Shown here piece by piece: positions 18,616 to 27,412 of a stretch of DNA of 64,000 nucleotides. Below the pieces are notes generated by a model, which made no database searches, was not told the origin of the DNA, and saw only the letters and a program-made list of their open reading frames with translations. The translations under genes were made by a program, and so were the position numbers. Numbering within the stretch: the first letter of the stretch is position 1; the number at the start of each line of letters is the position of its first letter. Origin of the DNA: Niastella vici (GTDB taxonomy: Bacteria; Bacteroidota; Bacteroidia; Chitinophagales; Chitinophagaceae); contig NZ_LVYD01000058.1 in assembly GCF_002077945.1 (NCBI RefSeq), positions 496,001 to 560,000 of the forward strand. Direction: 5' to 3'.

Positions 18616-19704
18616 ATGAAACAAATTCTTATGCTCATTGGCTTATATGCCACCCTGGTGTGCCATACAAGCTGTAAAACAAAAGCGGAAACCACTAAAG
18701 AAGAGCCTACAAAACTGCTCGTGACAAGTCCGGTGAAAATGGACACAACCGTAACCAATGAATATGTGTGCCAGATAAAGTCCATCCGCAACATTGAATT
18801 GAAAGCGCAGGAGAAAGGTTACCTCGAACGCGTGTATGTTGACGAAGGCCAGTATGTAAAGGCCGGACAATTATTATTCAAGATCATGCCTACTGTTTAC
18901 CAGGCCGAAATGGAAAAAGCTGATGCGGAAGCCCAGGCTGCAGAAATTGAAGTGAATAATACCCAATCGCTGGCCGATAGAAATGTAGTATCAAAGAACG
19001 AACTGGCGCTGGCCGTTGCTAAATTAAAAAAGGCAAAGGCGGAGTATGCGCTGGCCAAAGCACACCTGGCATTTACCGACATCACAGCCCCTTTCGATGG
19101 TATTGTTGACCACCTGCATTTAAAACAGGGAAGCCTGGTTGAAGAAGGTGAGTTGTTGACAAGCCTGTCAGACAACAGCAAGATGTGGGTTTACTTCAAC
19201 GTATCTGAACCGGAGTACCTGAATTATAAAGAACATGCCCAGGCAAAAGAAAAGCTGAAAGTAAACCTGATGATGGCCAACAAAGAGTTGTTCAAACATC
19301 CCGGTTATGTTGAGACCATTGAAGCCGAGTTCAACAACGAAACCGGTAACATCGCTTTCCGCGCCACCTTCCCCAACCAGGAAGGATTGTTACGTCATGG
19401 TGAAACCGGCAGCATTCTCATGAAGGAAGATCTGAAGAATGCCATCATCATTCCGCAAAAAGCGACACTGGAGATCATGGATAAAAAATATGTGTATATA
19501 GTTAATAAAGACAATGTGGTGAAGCTGACGCCCATTACCATCGCTGCTGAAATACCTGACCTGTATGTGATCAAGGACGGTGTAGCCGAAGGCGACAAGA
19601 TCTTGCTGGAAGGGATCCGTAAGGTGCAGGATGGTAACCGGATAGCCTTTGAGTATGAAGAACCCGGCAAGGTAATGTCTCAGTTAAAGTTGGAATCGGA
19701 ATAA
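18616..19704 (+). CDS. RND efflux periplasmic adaptor (membrane fusion protein)
   Basis: 362 residues from the ATG at 18616; the frame opens earlier at 18556 but only this start gives a lipoprotein signal (CHTSC, Cys20). HlyD/AcrA architecture: barrel-sandwich lipoyl halves (IELKAQEKGYLERVYVDEGQ and ITAPFDGIVDHLHLKQG) flanking an alpha-hairpin (about 100-145), then a beta-barrel and membrane-proximal domain. It links the inner-membrane pump at 19852 to the outer-membrane channel at 23012. Classic three-gene order. Confidence 0.93.
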   Translation: MKQILMLIGLYATLVCHTSCKTKAETTKEEPTKLLVTSPVKMDTTVTNEYVCQIKSIRNIELKAQEKGYLERVYVDEGQYVKAGQLLFKIMPTVYQAEMEKADAEAQAAEIEVNNTQSLADRNVVSKNELALAVAKLKKAKAEYALAKAHLAFTDITAPFDGIVDHLHLKQGSLVEEGELLTSLSDNSKMWVYFNVSEPEYLNYKEHAQAKEKLKVNLMMANKELFKHPGYVETIEAEFNNETGNIAFRATFPNQEGLLRHGETGSILMKEDLKNAIIIPQKATLEIMDKKYVYIVNKDNVVKLTPITIAAEIPDLYVIKDGVAEGDKILLEGIRKVQDGNRIAFEYEEPGKVMSQLKLESE

Positions 19705-19715
19705 TGCAGGTTGCC

Positions 19716-19812
19716 AGTTACCAGGTACCAGTTACAGGAACTCAAATTAATTGCAGGTTGATTACAGGCCGGCTTTCCGCATGAAGGGCCCGGCAACCGG
19801 AAACTGGTAACT
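19716..19812. repeat. Palindromic element between adaptor and pump genes
   Basis: AGTTACCAG (19716-19724) and its complement CTGGTAACT (19804-19812) border a GC-rich centre (GGCCGGC...GGGCCCGGC); GGTACCAGTTAC repeats the left arm. Imperfect. It has the same position type as the 94-bp element at 14745: a hairpin inserted between operon genes. Confidence 0.45.
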
Positions 19813-19851
19813 AAAATATTGACCATTCACCAAACGTAAAGATTAGAATAC

Positions 19852-22800
19852 ATGTTTAATATATTCATGAAAAGGCCGGTCTTTGCGATCGTGCTATCCC
19901 TCGTTATTGTCTTTATGGGGATACTGGCGATCAATACCCTGCCTACATCTCAGTTCCCTTCCATTGCGCCCCCACGGGTAATCGTTAGTGTGGCGTACCC
20001 CGGCGCCAGTGCCGATGTGTTGGTAAAATCAGTGCTCATCCCCATGGAAAAAGCCATTAACGGGGTGCCTGGTATGAAATACATGACCTCAGATGCCACC
20101 AGCGCCGGTGAGGCAAACGTACAGGTGGTGTTTGATCTGGGAACCGATCCCAATGCGGCGGTGGTAAACGTAAAGAACCGCATTGAGCAGGTAACAAACC
20201 GGTTGCCTGTACTGGTGCAACGCGAAGGTATCATCGTTAACCTGCTGCAGCCGAACATGTTGATGTATGTAAACGTATACAGTAAGGATAAGAACGCCAA
20301 TGAAAACTTCCTGTACAACTTTACCAACGTAAACATCATGCGCGAGCTCAGCCGCGTAAAGGGTATTGGTAGCGCGCAGATCTTAGGTAGCCGTAACTAT
20401 GCCATGCGCATTTGGCTGAAGCCCGACCGCATGCGGGCATACAATGTATCAACCGATGAAGTAATGGAAGCCCTGGGCAGTCAGAGTATCATTGGTTCGC
20501 CCGGCCGGTTGGGAAGAAGTGATGGTAAGCGTTCCGAAGCATTGGAATATGTGTTAACCTATCAGGGCCGGTATAACCAGCCGGAGCAATATCAGAATGT
20601 GATCATTCGCGCCAACCCCGATGGCGAGATCCTTTACCTGAAAGATATCGCCGATGTAGAGCTGGGAAGTGAATTTTATGATATCTATTCAAACCTCAAT
20701 GGCCACCCTTCTGCGGCCGTGGTATTGAAACAAACCTATGGCAGTAATGCCCAGGATGTAATTAAAGCGATAAAAGAAAAACTGGAAATACTGAAAAAAG
20801 AATCCTTTCCGCCGGGAATGGATTATGAGATCGATTATGACGTCTCGAACTTCCTCGACGCTTCTATAGAAAAAGTGTTGCATACGCTGGGCGAGGCCTT
20901 CGTGCTGGTGGCCATTGTGGTGTTCCTGTTCCTGGGCGACTGGCGTTCTACGTTGATCCCCACGCTGGCGGTACCTGTATCGCTTATTGGTTCGTTCTTC
21001 TTTATGCAGTTGTTTGGGTTGAACATCAACCTCATCACGCTGTTTGCGTTGGTACTGGCCATTGGTATTGTGGTCGATAACGCCATTGTGGTTATTGAAG
21101 CGGTGCACGCCAAAATGGAAGAAACGCATATGTCGCCTTATAAGGCAACAAAGGAAGTATTGCATGAGATCAGCGGCGCCATCATCGCCATCACCTTCGT
21201 AATGGCAGCGGTGTTTATTCCCGTGGCGTTTATGAGCGGTCCGGTAGGGATCTTCTACCGCCAGTTCTCCATTACAATGGCAACCGCCATCGTACTGTCG
21301 GGTGTGGTGGCGCTTACTTTAACACCAGTGTTGTGCGCCATGTTATTAAAGAATACCCATGGCAAGCCAAGAAGGAAGACGCCGATCAATCTATTCCTCG
21401 ATGCCTTCAACCGGGCGTTTGAGAAACTGACGGGCCGGTACTCGAAGCTGATGGAAAGGATCGTGAGCCGCCGCCTGGTCACATTCTTATTATTAGGTGC
21501 ATTCTGTTTTGGCATCTTTGGCATTGGTAAAACATTGCCTTCGGGTTTCATTCCCAATGAAGACCAGGGTATGATCTACGCCATTATACAAACACCGCCC
21601 GGTTCCACCCTCGAAAGAACAAACGACCTGTCGAAGCGGGTACAGGAAATTGCCGAACATGTAGATGGCATTCAATCGGTATCGGCGCTGGCGGGTTATG
21701 AGGTGTTGACCGAAGGCCGTGGTTCAAATGCCGGTACCTGTATCATCAGTTTGAAAGACTGGAGTGAACGTAAACATAATGTGAACGAGATCATTGAGGA
21801 ACTGGAAGAAAAATGTAAAGAGATCCCCGGTGCTACCATTGAATTCTTTGGTCCGCCGGCCGTGCCCGGTTATGGTTCTGCAGGTGGTTTTGCCCTGCGT
21901 TTGCTCGACAAAACCAATAGCGATAATTACACCGACATGGAAAAGGTGAACGATGATTTCATGGCTGCGCTCAGAAAACGTAAAGAGCTTACCGGTTTGT
22001 TCACCTTCTTCAGCGCCAACTATCCGCAATATGAATTGCAGATCGATAACAAGGCCGCTATGCAAAAAGGCGTATCCATCGGAAAAGCCATGGACAACCT
22101 GTCGATATTGATAGGTAGTACCTATGAGTTGGGTTTCATCAGGTTCGGTAACTTTTTGAAAGTGTTCGTGCAGGCTTCGCCTGAATACCGCGCCCTGCCC
22201 GATGATCTCTTGAAACTATATGTAAAGAACAACCGCGAAGAAATGGTGCCTTACTCGGCATTCATGTCAATAAAGAAAACACATGGGTTGAATGAGATCA
22301 CCCGGTACAATATGTATAACTCCTCGGCTATCCGCGGGGAACCGGCGGCAGGTATAAGCAGTGGTGAAGCCATTAAGATCATTCAGGAAGTGGCCGATAA
22401 AACATTGCCCCGTGGTTATGGTATCGACTGGGAAGGGTTGTCGAAAGATGAATCATCGCGTGGTAATGAAGCGGTGATCATTTTCGCCATCGTATTGATG
22501 TTCGTGTATTTGATCCTGGCTGCGCAATACGAAAGTTTCATTTTGCCATTATCGGTTATTCTCTCGTTGCCTGCCGGGGTATTCGGTTCGTTTTTGTTGA
22601 TCAAGGTAATGGGACTGGCAAACGACATTTACGCCCAGGTGGGTTTGATCATGCTGGTGGGTTTGCTGGGTAAGAACGCGGTACTGATCGTAGAGTTTGC
22701 CGCGCAAAAACACCGTGCCGGCATGACCGTTTTCAGGGCTGCGATGGAAGGCGCCCGAACACGTTTCCGCCCCATCTTAATGACATCACTGGCGTTTATT

Positions 22801-23019
22801 GCCGGGTTGATACCGCTGGTATTTGCTACAGGCCCCGGTGCCATTGGTAACCGTACCATTGGTTCATCTTCCTTAGGTGGTATGTTGGTGGGTACACTGG
22901 CCGGGGTAATTGTTATTCCCGGATTGTACTATATGTTCGGTAAACTGGCAGCCAAACGCAAGCTCATTAAAGATGAAGACGAAAATCCATTAACAGAAGA
23001 AATAGATCACAATGTTTAA
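19852..23019 (+). CDS. RND-family multidrug efflux permease (AcrB/HAE1 type)
   Basis: 1055 residues: twelve-helix RND layout with two large periplasmic loops. It begins MFNIFMKRPVFAIVLSLVIV and has the hydrophobe/amphiphile exporter signatures GIVVDNAIVVIEAV (TM4 with the proton-relay Asp) and LVGLLGKNAVLIVEFA, plus KNAVLIVEFAAQ and MTSLAFIAGLIPLVFATGPG in the C-terminal half. Trimeric proton-driven exporter of toxic compounds. Stop codon overlaps the start of the outer-membrane channel gene by 8 bases, implying coupled translation. Confidence 0.95.
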   Translation: MFNIFMKRPVFAIVLSLVIVFMGILAINTLPTSQFPSIAPPRVIVSVAYPGASADVLVKSVLIPMEKAINGVPGMKYMTSDATSAGEANVQVVFDLGTDPNAAVVNVKNRIEQVTNRLPVLVQREGIIVNLLQPNMLMYVNVYSKDKNANENFLYNFTNVNIMRELSRVKGIGSAQILGSRNYAMRIWLKPDRMRAYNVSTDEVMEALGSQSIIGSPGRLGRSDGKRSEALEYVLTYQGRYNQPEQYQNVIIRANPDGEILYLKDIADVELGSEFYDIYSNLNGHPSAAVVLKQTYGSNAQDVIKAIKEKLEILKKESFPPGMDYEIDYDVSNFLDASIEKVLHTLGEAFVLVAIVVFLFLGDWRSTLIPTLAVPVSLIGSFFFMQLFGLNINLITLFALVLAIGIVVDNAIVVIEAVHAKMEETHMSPYKATKEVLHEISGAIIAITFVMAAVFIPVAFMSGPVGIFYRQFSITMATAIVLSGVVALTLTPVLCAMLLKNTHGKPRRKTPINLFLDAFNRAFEKLTGRYSKLMERIVSRRLVTFLLLGAFCFGIFGIGKTLPSGFIPNEDQGMIYAIIQTPPGSTLERTNDLSKRVQEIAEHVDGIQSVSALAGYEVLTEGRGSNAGTCIISLKDWSERKHNVNEIIEELEEKCKEIPGATIEFFGPPAVPGYGSAGGFALRLLDKTNSDNYTDMEKVNDDFMAALRKRKELTGLFTFFSANYPQYELQIDNKAAMQKGVSIGKAMDNLSILIGSTYELGFIRFGNFLKVFVQASPEYRALPDDLLKLYVKNNREEMVPYSAFMSIKKTHGLNEITRYNMYNSSAIRGEPAAGISSGEAIKIIQEVADKTLPRGYGIDWEGLSKDESSRGNEAVIIFAIVLMFVYLILAAQYESFILPLSVILSLPAGVFGSFLLIKVMGLANDIYAQVGLIMLVGLLGKNAVLIVEFAAQKHRAGMTVFRAAMEGARTRFRPILMTSLAFIAGLIPLVFATGPGAIGNRTIGSSSLGGMLVGTLAGVIVIPGLYYMFGKLAAKRKLIKDEDENPLTEEIDHNV

Positions 23020-24445
23020 AAACAACCTATGCAAATACCTGGGCATCGCAAGTATTTGCCTGGCCTACACGGCCTGCAAACTGCCTGTTCTGGTACAAAA
23101 AACAGAGAGCAAAGCAACCCCTGCGAGTTTCAACAACTCGCAGGATACTGCCAATATAGGGGCCTTAAAATGGTCAACCTATTTTACCGATCCCTATCTG
23201 GTAGCTTTGATCGATACCGCGCTTCAGCATAACCAGGAGTTGAACATCACCCTGCAGGAGATCGAGATCACAAAGAACGAGATCCAGGCAAGAAAGGGGG
23301 AATACCTGCCCTTTGTGGGCGTAAGGGCTGGCGCCGGTGTTGAAAAAGTAGGCCGTTATACCAGCCAGGGTGCTGGTGACGCCACTACCGAAATAAAACC
23401 CGGTAAAGAAATGCCCGACCCGCTGCCCGATTTTCTACTGGGTGCCTATGCAACCTGGGAAGTAGACATCTGGCACAAACTGCGCAATGCGAAAAAAGCA
23501 GCCGTGACCCGGTACCTGGCAACCATAGAAGGCCGCAACTTTGTGGTCACTACACTCATCGCCGAGATCGCCAATTCATATTATGAATTGCTGGCGCTCG
23601 ATAACCAGCTCGATATTGTAAAAAAGAACATCGAGATCCAGAGCAATGCGCTCGAGATCGTAAAGGTGCAGAAGGAAGCAGCACGGGTAACGGAGCTGGC
23701 CGTGCGTAAATTCGAAGCGGAAGTGCTGAAAACAAAAAGCCTGCAATTCGATATTCAGCAGCAGATCACCGAAACAGAGAACAGGATCAACTTTTTGCTG
23801 GGCCGCTTTCCGCAACCCATTGCCCGCAATGTACAAACAATGGATAAAGCCATGCCCACCATGATACAGGCTGGTATTCCGGCGCAGTTATTAAGTAACC
23901 GGCCCGACATTAAACAGGCGGAGCTGGAACTGGCTGCATCGCGGCTGGATGTACAGGTGGCCAAAGCGCAGTTCTATCCATCATTGGGCATTACTGCCGG
24001 TATCGGGTACAATGCATTTAACCCCGCTTATTTGTTCAGAACGCCCGAGTCAATGTTATATTCACTCGCAGGCGAGCTGGTAGCGCCGGTTGTGAACCGG
24101 AACGCCATAAAAGCGGCCTATATGAATGCCAATGCCAAACAAATACAGGCGGTGTATAATTATGAGCGCACCATCGTAAATGCGTATGTGGAAGTGGCCA
24201 ACCAGATCTCGAAGATCGGTAACCTGCAAAACAGTTATGAGCTGCAGACAAAGCAGGTAGCAGCGTTAACAGAATCGATCAACATTTCGAACGACCTGTT
24301 CAAATCGGCCCGCGCCGATTATATGGAAGTGTTGCTTACCCAGCGCGATGCGTTGGAATCAAAATTTGAACTCATCGAAACAAGAAAAGAACAAATGGTT
24401 GCCACCGTGAAGATCTACCAGGCGTTAGGCGGTGGGTGGAAATAA
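23012..24445 (+). CDS. TolC/NodT-family outer-membrane efflux lipoprotein
   Basis: 477 residues with lipobox at Cys22 (LAYTAC). Two outer-membrane efflux repeats with long helices (YYELLALDNQLDIVKKNIEI; RPDIKQAELELAASRLDV) form the channel tunnel. Third gene of the RND operon; a terminator follows. Confidence 0.93.
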   Translation: MFKNNLCKYLGIASICLAYTACKLPVLVQKTESKATPASFNNSQDTANIGALKWSTYFTDPYLVALIDTALQHNQELNITLQEIEITKNEIQARKGEYLPFVGVRAGAGVEKVGRYTSQGAGDATTEIKPGKEMPDPLPDFLLGAYATWEVDIWHKLRNAKKAAVTRYLATIEGRNFVVTTLIAEIANSYYELLALDNQLDIVKKNIEIQSNALEIVKVQKEAARVTELAVRKFEAEVLKTKSLQFDIQQQITETENRINFLLGRFPQPIARNVQTMDKAMPTMIQAGIPAQLLSNRPDIKQAELELAASRLDVQVAKAQFYPSLGITAGIGYNAFNPAYLFRTPESMLYSLAGELVAPVVNRNAIKAAYMNANAKQIQAVYNYERTIVNAYVEVANQISKIGNLQNSYELQTKQVAALTESINISNDLFKSARADYMEVLLTQRDALESKFELIETRKEQMVATVKIYQALGGGWK

Positions 24446-24485
24446 GAATTAGACAACATAAATAGAAAAACCCGCAGCGCGCAAA

Positions 24486-24525
24486 AGCCCCGTCTCCAGT
24501 TAGGTGGAACGGGGCTAATTTTTTG
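24486..24525. terminator. Terminator between convergent genes
   Basis: AGCCCCGT (24486-24493) pairs with ACGGGGCT (24509-24516), extended inside by CTCCA/TGGA, followed by a T-rich run on the plus strand. It separates the efflux operon from the convergent lipoprotein gene. Confidence 0.85.
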
Positions 24526-24538
24526 TTTCAAAGCGTAA

Positions 24539-24982
24539 TTATTTCATCCTTACATATTTTTCAATATTCAACCGGTTCACCCCGGTGGCTGCTATCTTTT
24601 CTATTCCCTGCTGTATGAGGGTGTCGTTATGGATGGTAACAGTAAACGAAAAGTCATTGTTCTCCCAACTCCGGTCGCTGCAGTATTCAAGGTGTTCGGT
24701 ATAGGTGCTGTCTTTGAGGGTATATTTACCACCGCCCGAAGAAAAGAAAGCGGTAGCGGAATCTTTGCCTTTGTTGAGGTCATGACCTAAAAATGAAAAA
24801 TGCGAATCGTTGATGACCTTGATAAACTGTTTGTTTTGCGTGTAGTCGGTAACGGTGGTGTCGTTCTTTTCTATCAGGGTGCCAGATATCAGTTTCCAGG
24901 TACCGGTAATGGGCAGGGTCGATGGTTTTGTGTTGCACGATACATAGAGTAGAATGGTGAAAAGAGAAATGGCAAGTCTCAT
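24539..24982 (-). CDS. Small lipocalin-like lipoprotein
   Basis: 147 residues, lipobox at Cys16 (LYVSC). The mature part starts ITGTWKLISGTLIEK and has alternating strands (GKYTLKDSTYTEHLEY, FTVTIHNDTLIQQG), as in the lipocalin-like DUF4488-type proteins of Bacteroidota. Ligand and role unknown. Confidence 0.65.
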   Translation of the reverse strand: MRLAISLFTILLYVSCNTKPSTLPITGTWKLISGTLIEKNDTTVTDYTQNKQFIKVINDSHFSFLGHDLNKGKDSATAFFSSGGGKYTLKDSTYTEHLEYCSDRSWENNDFSFTVTIHNDTLIQQGIEKIAATGVNRLNIEKYVRMK

Positions 24983-24999
24983 GTGCGTTTTTCTTTAAA

Positions 25000-25033
25000 A
25001 GTATTGCAAAATATGTATAGCTACTGCAATACT
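25000..25033. promoter_or_regulatory. Inverted repeat between divergent genes
   Basis: AGTATTGCA (25000-25008) and TGCAATACT (25025-25033), 16 bases apart, in the 56-base gap between the lipoprotein gene and the LytTR fragment. Candidate regulator site. Confidence 0.4.
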
Positions 25034-25038
25034 ATTCC

Positions 25039-25242
25039 ATGAACCTGAAAACGATCCATCAAAAAGTACCGGCCGCCACTTTTCTGCGGGTAAGTAAATC
25101 ATACGTGGTCAATAAGGAATACATTGAATCGTTCGACAACCATAATATCTACATCGGTGAAACCGAAATTCCCCTGGGCGAGGTATACCGCGCAGCATTC
25201 TTTGACAATTATGCAGGTGGTTTTATGAGTGGGGAAGCGTGA
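25039..25242 (+). CDS. LytTR DNA-binding domain fragment
   Basis: 67 residues matching only the second half of a LytTR domain (FLRVSKSYVVNKEYIESF, EIPLGEVYRAAFF). An in-frame stop lies 7 codons upstream. Response regulators of this family have a receiver domain and a full LytTR, so this is most likely a remnant, although a short expressed protein cannot be excluded. Confidence 0.5.
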   Translation: MNLKTIHQKVPAATFLRVSKSYVVNKEYIESFDNHNIYIGETEIPLGEVYRAAFFDNYAGGFMSGEA

Positions 25243-25257
25243 ACCGCAATCCTTCCT

Positions 25258-25287
25258 TTCTAATTGTAGCTTTTTGTATTATTTTTA
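25258..25287 (+). promoter_or_regulatory. Probable promoter of ECF sigma gene B
   Basis: TTC (25258-25260), 19 bases, TATTTTTA (25280-25287); equivalent of 6944-6973. Confidence 0.5.
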
Positions 25288-25308
25288 CGCCAACATGCAT
25301 TGGCTTAA

Positions 25309-25905
25309 TTGGAAGAAGTAACTACCCATACTGACGATACCTTGCTGGCATTGATGGCAAACGATGATAAAGATGCGTTCACCCTGCTTTATCGCCGGTA
25401 TTGGGAAGCCATGTATTTAACAGCTGCCAAAGCGCTTCGCTCAACAGACGATGCGGCCGACATGGTACAGGAGGTTTTTTTATCGCTCTGGAACCGCCGC
25501 CACGAATTATCAATTACCGGCTCCCTCGAGGCTTACCTGCAAACAAGTGTTAAGTACAAGGTCATTAACTATATTGAGAAGAACATTACCCGCCGCGATT
25601 ACCTGGCTTTATTGGCCGACATGTTGAACAATTATGAACCGCCTGATGCGGAATTACAGCTGCAATTAAAAGAGTTACAACAGTTGGTGCAATCGGCAGT
25701 GGAGCAAATGCCCGGCAAAATGCGCACGGTGTACGAGCTCAGCCGCCAGCAACACCTGAGCCATAAAGAAATAGCGGAACGCCTCGGCATTTCAGATGAA
25801 ACAGTTAAAAAGCATATTCAGCATGCCCTGCAGCTCATTAAAGACGTGATCCGGAAAAATGCAGGGTCCTTTGCAGCGCTGCTTTTTCATTATCTATTCT
25901 CCTGA
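25309..25905 (+). CDS. ECF RNA polymerase sigma factor (PUL B)
   Basis: 198 residues from a TTG. Region 2 (DAADMVQEVFLSLWNRRHEL) and region 4 (LSHKEIAERLGISDETVKKH) are almost identical to the sigma factor at 6994; the helix-turn-helix is the same residue for residue. The two factors may therefore read each other's promoters. Followed by fecR B after 90 bases. Confidence 0.92.
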   Translation: MEEVTTHTDDTLLALMANDDKDAFTLLYRRYWEAMYLTAAKALRSTDDAADMVQEVFLSLWNRRHELSITGSLEAYLQTSVKYKVINYIEKNITRRDYLALLADMLNNYEPPDAELQLQLKELQQLVQSAVEQMPGKMRTVYELSRQQHLSHKEIAERLGISDETVKKHIQHALQLIKDVIRKNAGSFAALLFHYLFS

Positions 25906-25930
25906 TCAGTAATGCGCGAAATTTTTTTTC

Positions 25931-25972
25931 TTTTTTTTACCCCCTCTGCTTTTCTCAGCTGACATATATACA
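25931..25972 (+). promoter_or_regulatory. Conserved promoter-like block upstream of fecR B
   Basis: TTTTTTTTACCCCC, CTGCTTTT and GACATATATAC in the same order and spacing as at 7715-7757. Confidence 0.5.
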
Positions 25973-25995
25973 GGGAACCCATTCATTTTCTACAC

Positions 25996-27168
25996 ATGAA
26001 CATACCACAACTACAGGAGATATTAAGAAGATTCGGTGCAGGCGAGTGTACACCCGCTGAACAGGAGCTGGTTGATAAATGGTACAGCGAGTTGGTGAAT
26101 ACCGGAGAGGTGCCCTGGAATGTAGAACAAAAGAATAGGTTGCAGGCGACCTTTGAAAACAGGTTGTTACAAAGCATTACAAATGAACCGCAGGCGGCAC
26201 CTTCTACGGGCCGGGTGCGATTTATACAGCGAAAGATGTGGTGGGCAGCCGCTGCGATATTTGTTTTACTGGCGGGCGGTGCATACTTTTTCCTTAATAA
26301 ACCTAAAAAGGAAATTGAAGTAGTGAAGACAACTACCAAACCGCAAAACGATGTGGCGCCCGGTGGCAATAAAGCGGTGCTTACGCTGGCCAACGGAACT
26401 ACTATAAATTTGGATGATGCGTCAAATGGCATGATTGCGCAACAGGGAAATGCAAAAGTGGTAAAGCTTGATGATGGTCAATTAGTTTACGATGCAAAAG
26501 CATTGACCATTGACCATTCACCATTGACCTACAATACATTGGCAACCCCCAAGGGCGGACAGTATCAACTGGTTTTGCCCGATGGCAGTAAAGTTTGGCT
26601 GAATGCCGCCTCTTCTATAACCTATCCAACCGCATTTACCGGTAACCAGCGAAAAGTACAAATAACCGGCGAAGCCTATTTTGAAGTAGTACATAACAGC
26701 AAGATGCCTTTTGTTGTAGAAAAAGGCAGCATGGCTGTTGAAGTGTTAGGTACACACTTCAATATCAATGCGTACGATGATGAGGCTGAAATGAAAACTA
26801 CTTTGCTGGAAGGGAAAGTGAAAGTAAGTACGGCAGTCGGAAATGGGTCGGCCATATTAAAGCCTGGAGAACAAGTATCCTTATCCCACTCATCCCACTT
26901 ATCCCAACCCATCCCAGTTCAGACAGAAGAGGTGATGGCCTGGAAAAACGGACAATTCCATTTTGAGCATGCCGACTTAAAAACAGTCATGCGCCAATTA
27001 GCCCGGTGGTACGATGTTGACATTGTTTATAAGAACCCAACGCAAAAAAACGATCCCTTGTTTATCGACATGTCAAGAAATGCCAACCTCTCTGATGTAT
27101 TGAAAGCCCTGGAAGTATCGGGCAGCGCCCGGTTCAGCATAGAAGGAAAAAAGATCATCGTTCTGTAA
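25996..27168 (+). CDS. FecR-family anti-sigma factor (PUL B)
   Basis: 390 residues: cytoplasmic part (RRFGAGECTPAEQELVDKWY), membrane helix (about 81-101; WWAAAAIFVLLAGGAYFFL), FecR domain (ITGEAYFEVVHNSK, VLGTHFNINAYDD) and DUF4974-like C-terminus (SIEGKKIIVL). Controls the sigma factor at 25309, with input from the STN domain of SusC B. Confidence 0.92.
   Translation: MNIPQLQEILRRFGAGECTPAEQELVDKWYSELVNTGEVPWNVEQKNRLQATFENRLLQSITNEPQAAPSTGRVRFIQRKMWWAAAAIFVLLAGGAYFFLNKPKKEIEVVKTTTKPQNDVAPGGNKAVLTLANGTTINLDDASNGMIAQQGNAKVVKLDDGQLVYDAKALTIDHSPLTYNTLATPKGGQYQLVLPDGSKVWLNAASSITYPTAFTGNQRKVQITGEAYFEVVHNSKMPFVVEKGSMAVEVLGTHFNINAYDDEAEMKTTLLEGKVKVSTAVGNGSAILKPGEQVSLSHSSHLSQPIPVQTEEVMAWKNGQFHFEHADLKTVMRQLARWYDVDIVYKNPTQKNDPLFIDMSRNANLSDVLKALEVSGSARFSIEGKKIIVL
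26885..26915 (-). repeat. C-tract cluster in fecR B: potential minus-strand G-quadruplex
   Basis: CCC at 26885, 26894, 26903, 26908 and 26913; same codons as in the two other fecR genes. Confidence 0.5.
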
Positions 27169-27285
27169 TAGTAATAAACGAAACATAGCTTATGCCATTT
27201 GAAAACACAACTTATCGAACGCATCCTCCCGAATAATCATTCATAGGGTTGGCCTCAGCGAGGTCAGCCTCTCCAGGGATTAACC

Positions 27286-27412
27286 AAAAAAAATCGCCCC
27301 GACGGCCATCGGAGCGATCCATTCAGGTTAATCCAATGCAAGACTGTGTACATCCTTTTATTGTTTAACCCAAACAGCCCCAGCAAATACGTGGGGCTAC
27401 AAACCAAATTTA
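27286..27412 (-). ncRNA. Candidate antisense sRNA over the susC B leader
   Basis: On the minus strand: TTG, 19 bases, then TAAATTTG (27412-27405); predicted start near 27399; first stem AGCCCCA/TGGGGCT (27376-27398); shared middle part (TTAACCTGAAT); end hairpin ATCGC.CCGA/TCGG.GCGAT (27293-27318), then eight U. The stems differ from those at PUL A (9275-9401) but keep pairing and position, which argues for a real RNA. Confidence 0.6.

Noticed and set aside
20689-21165. 158-codon minus-strand frame inside the RND pump gene
   Set aside because: His/Arg/Gln-rich shadow of membrane helices; no start context or promoter.
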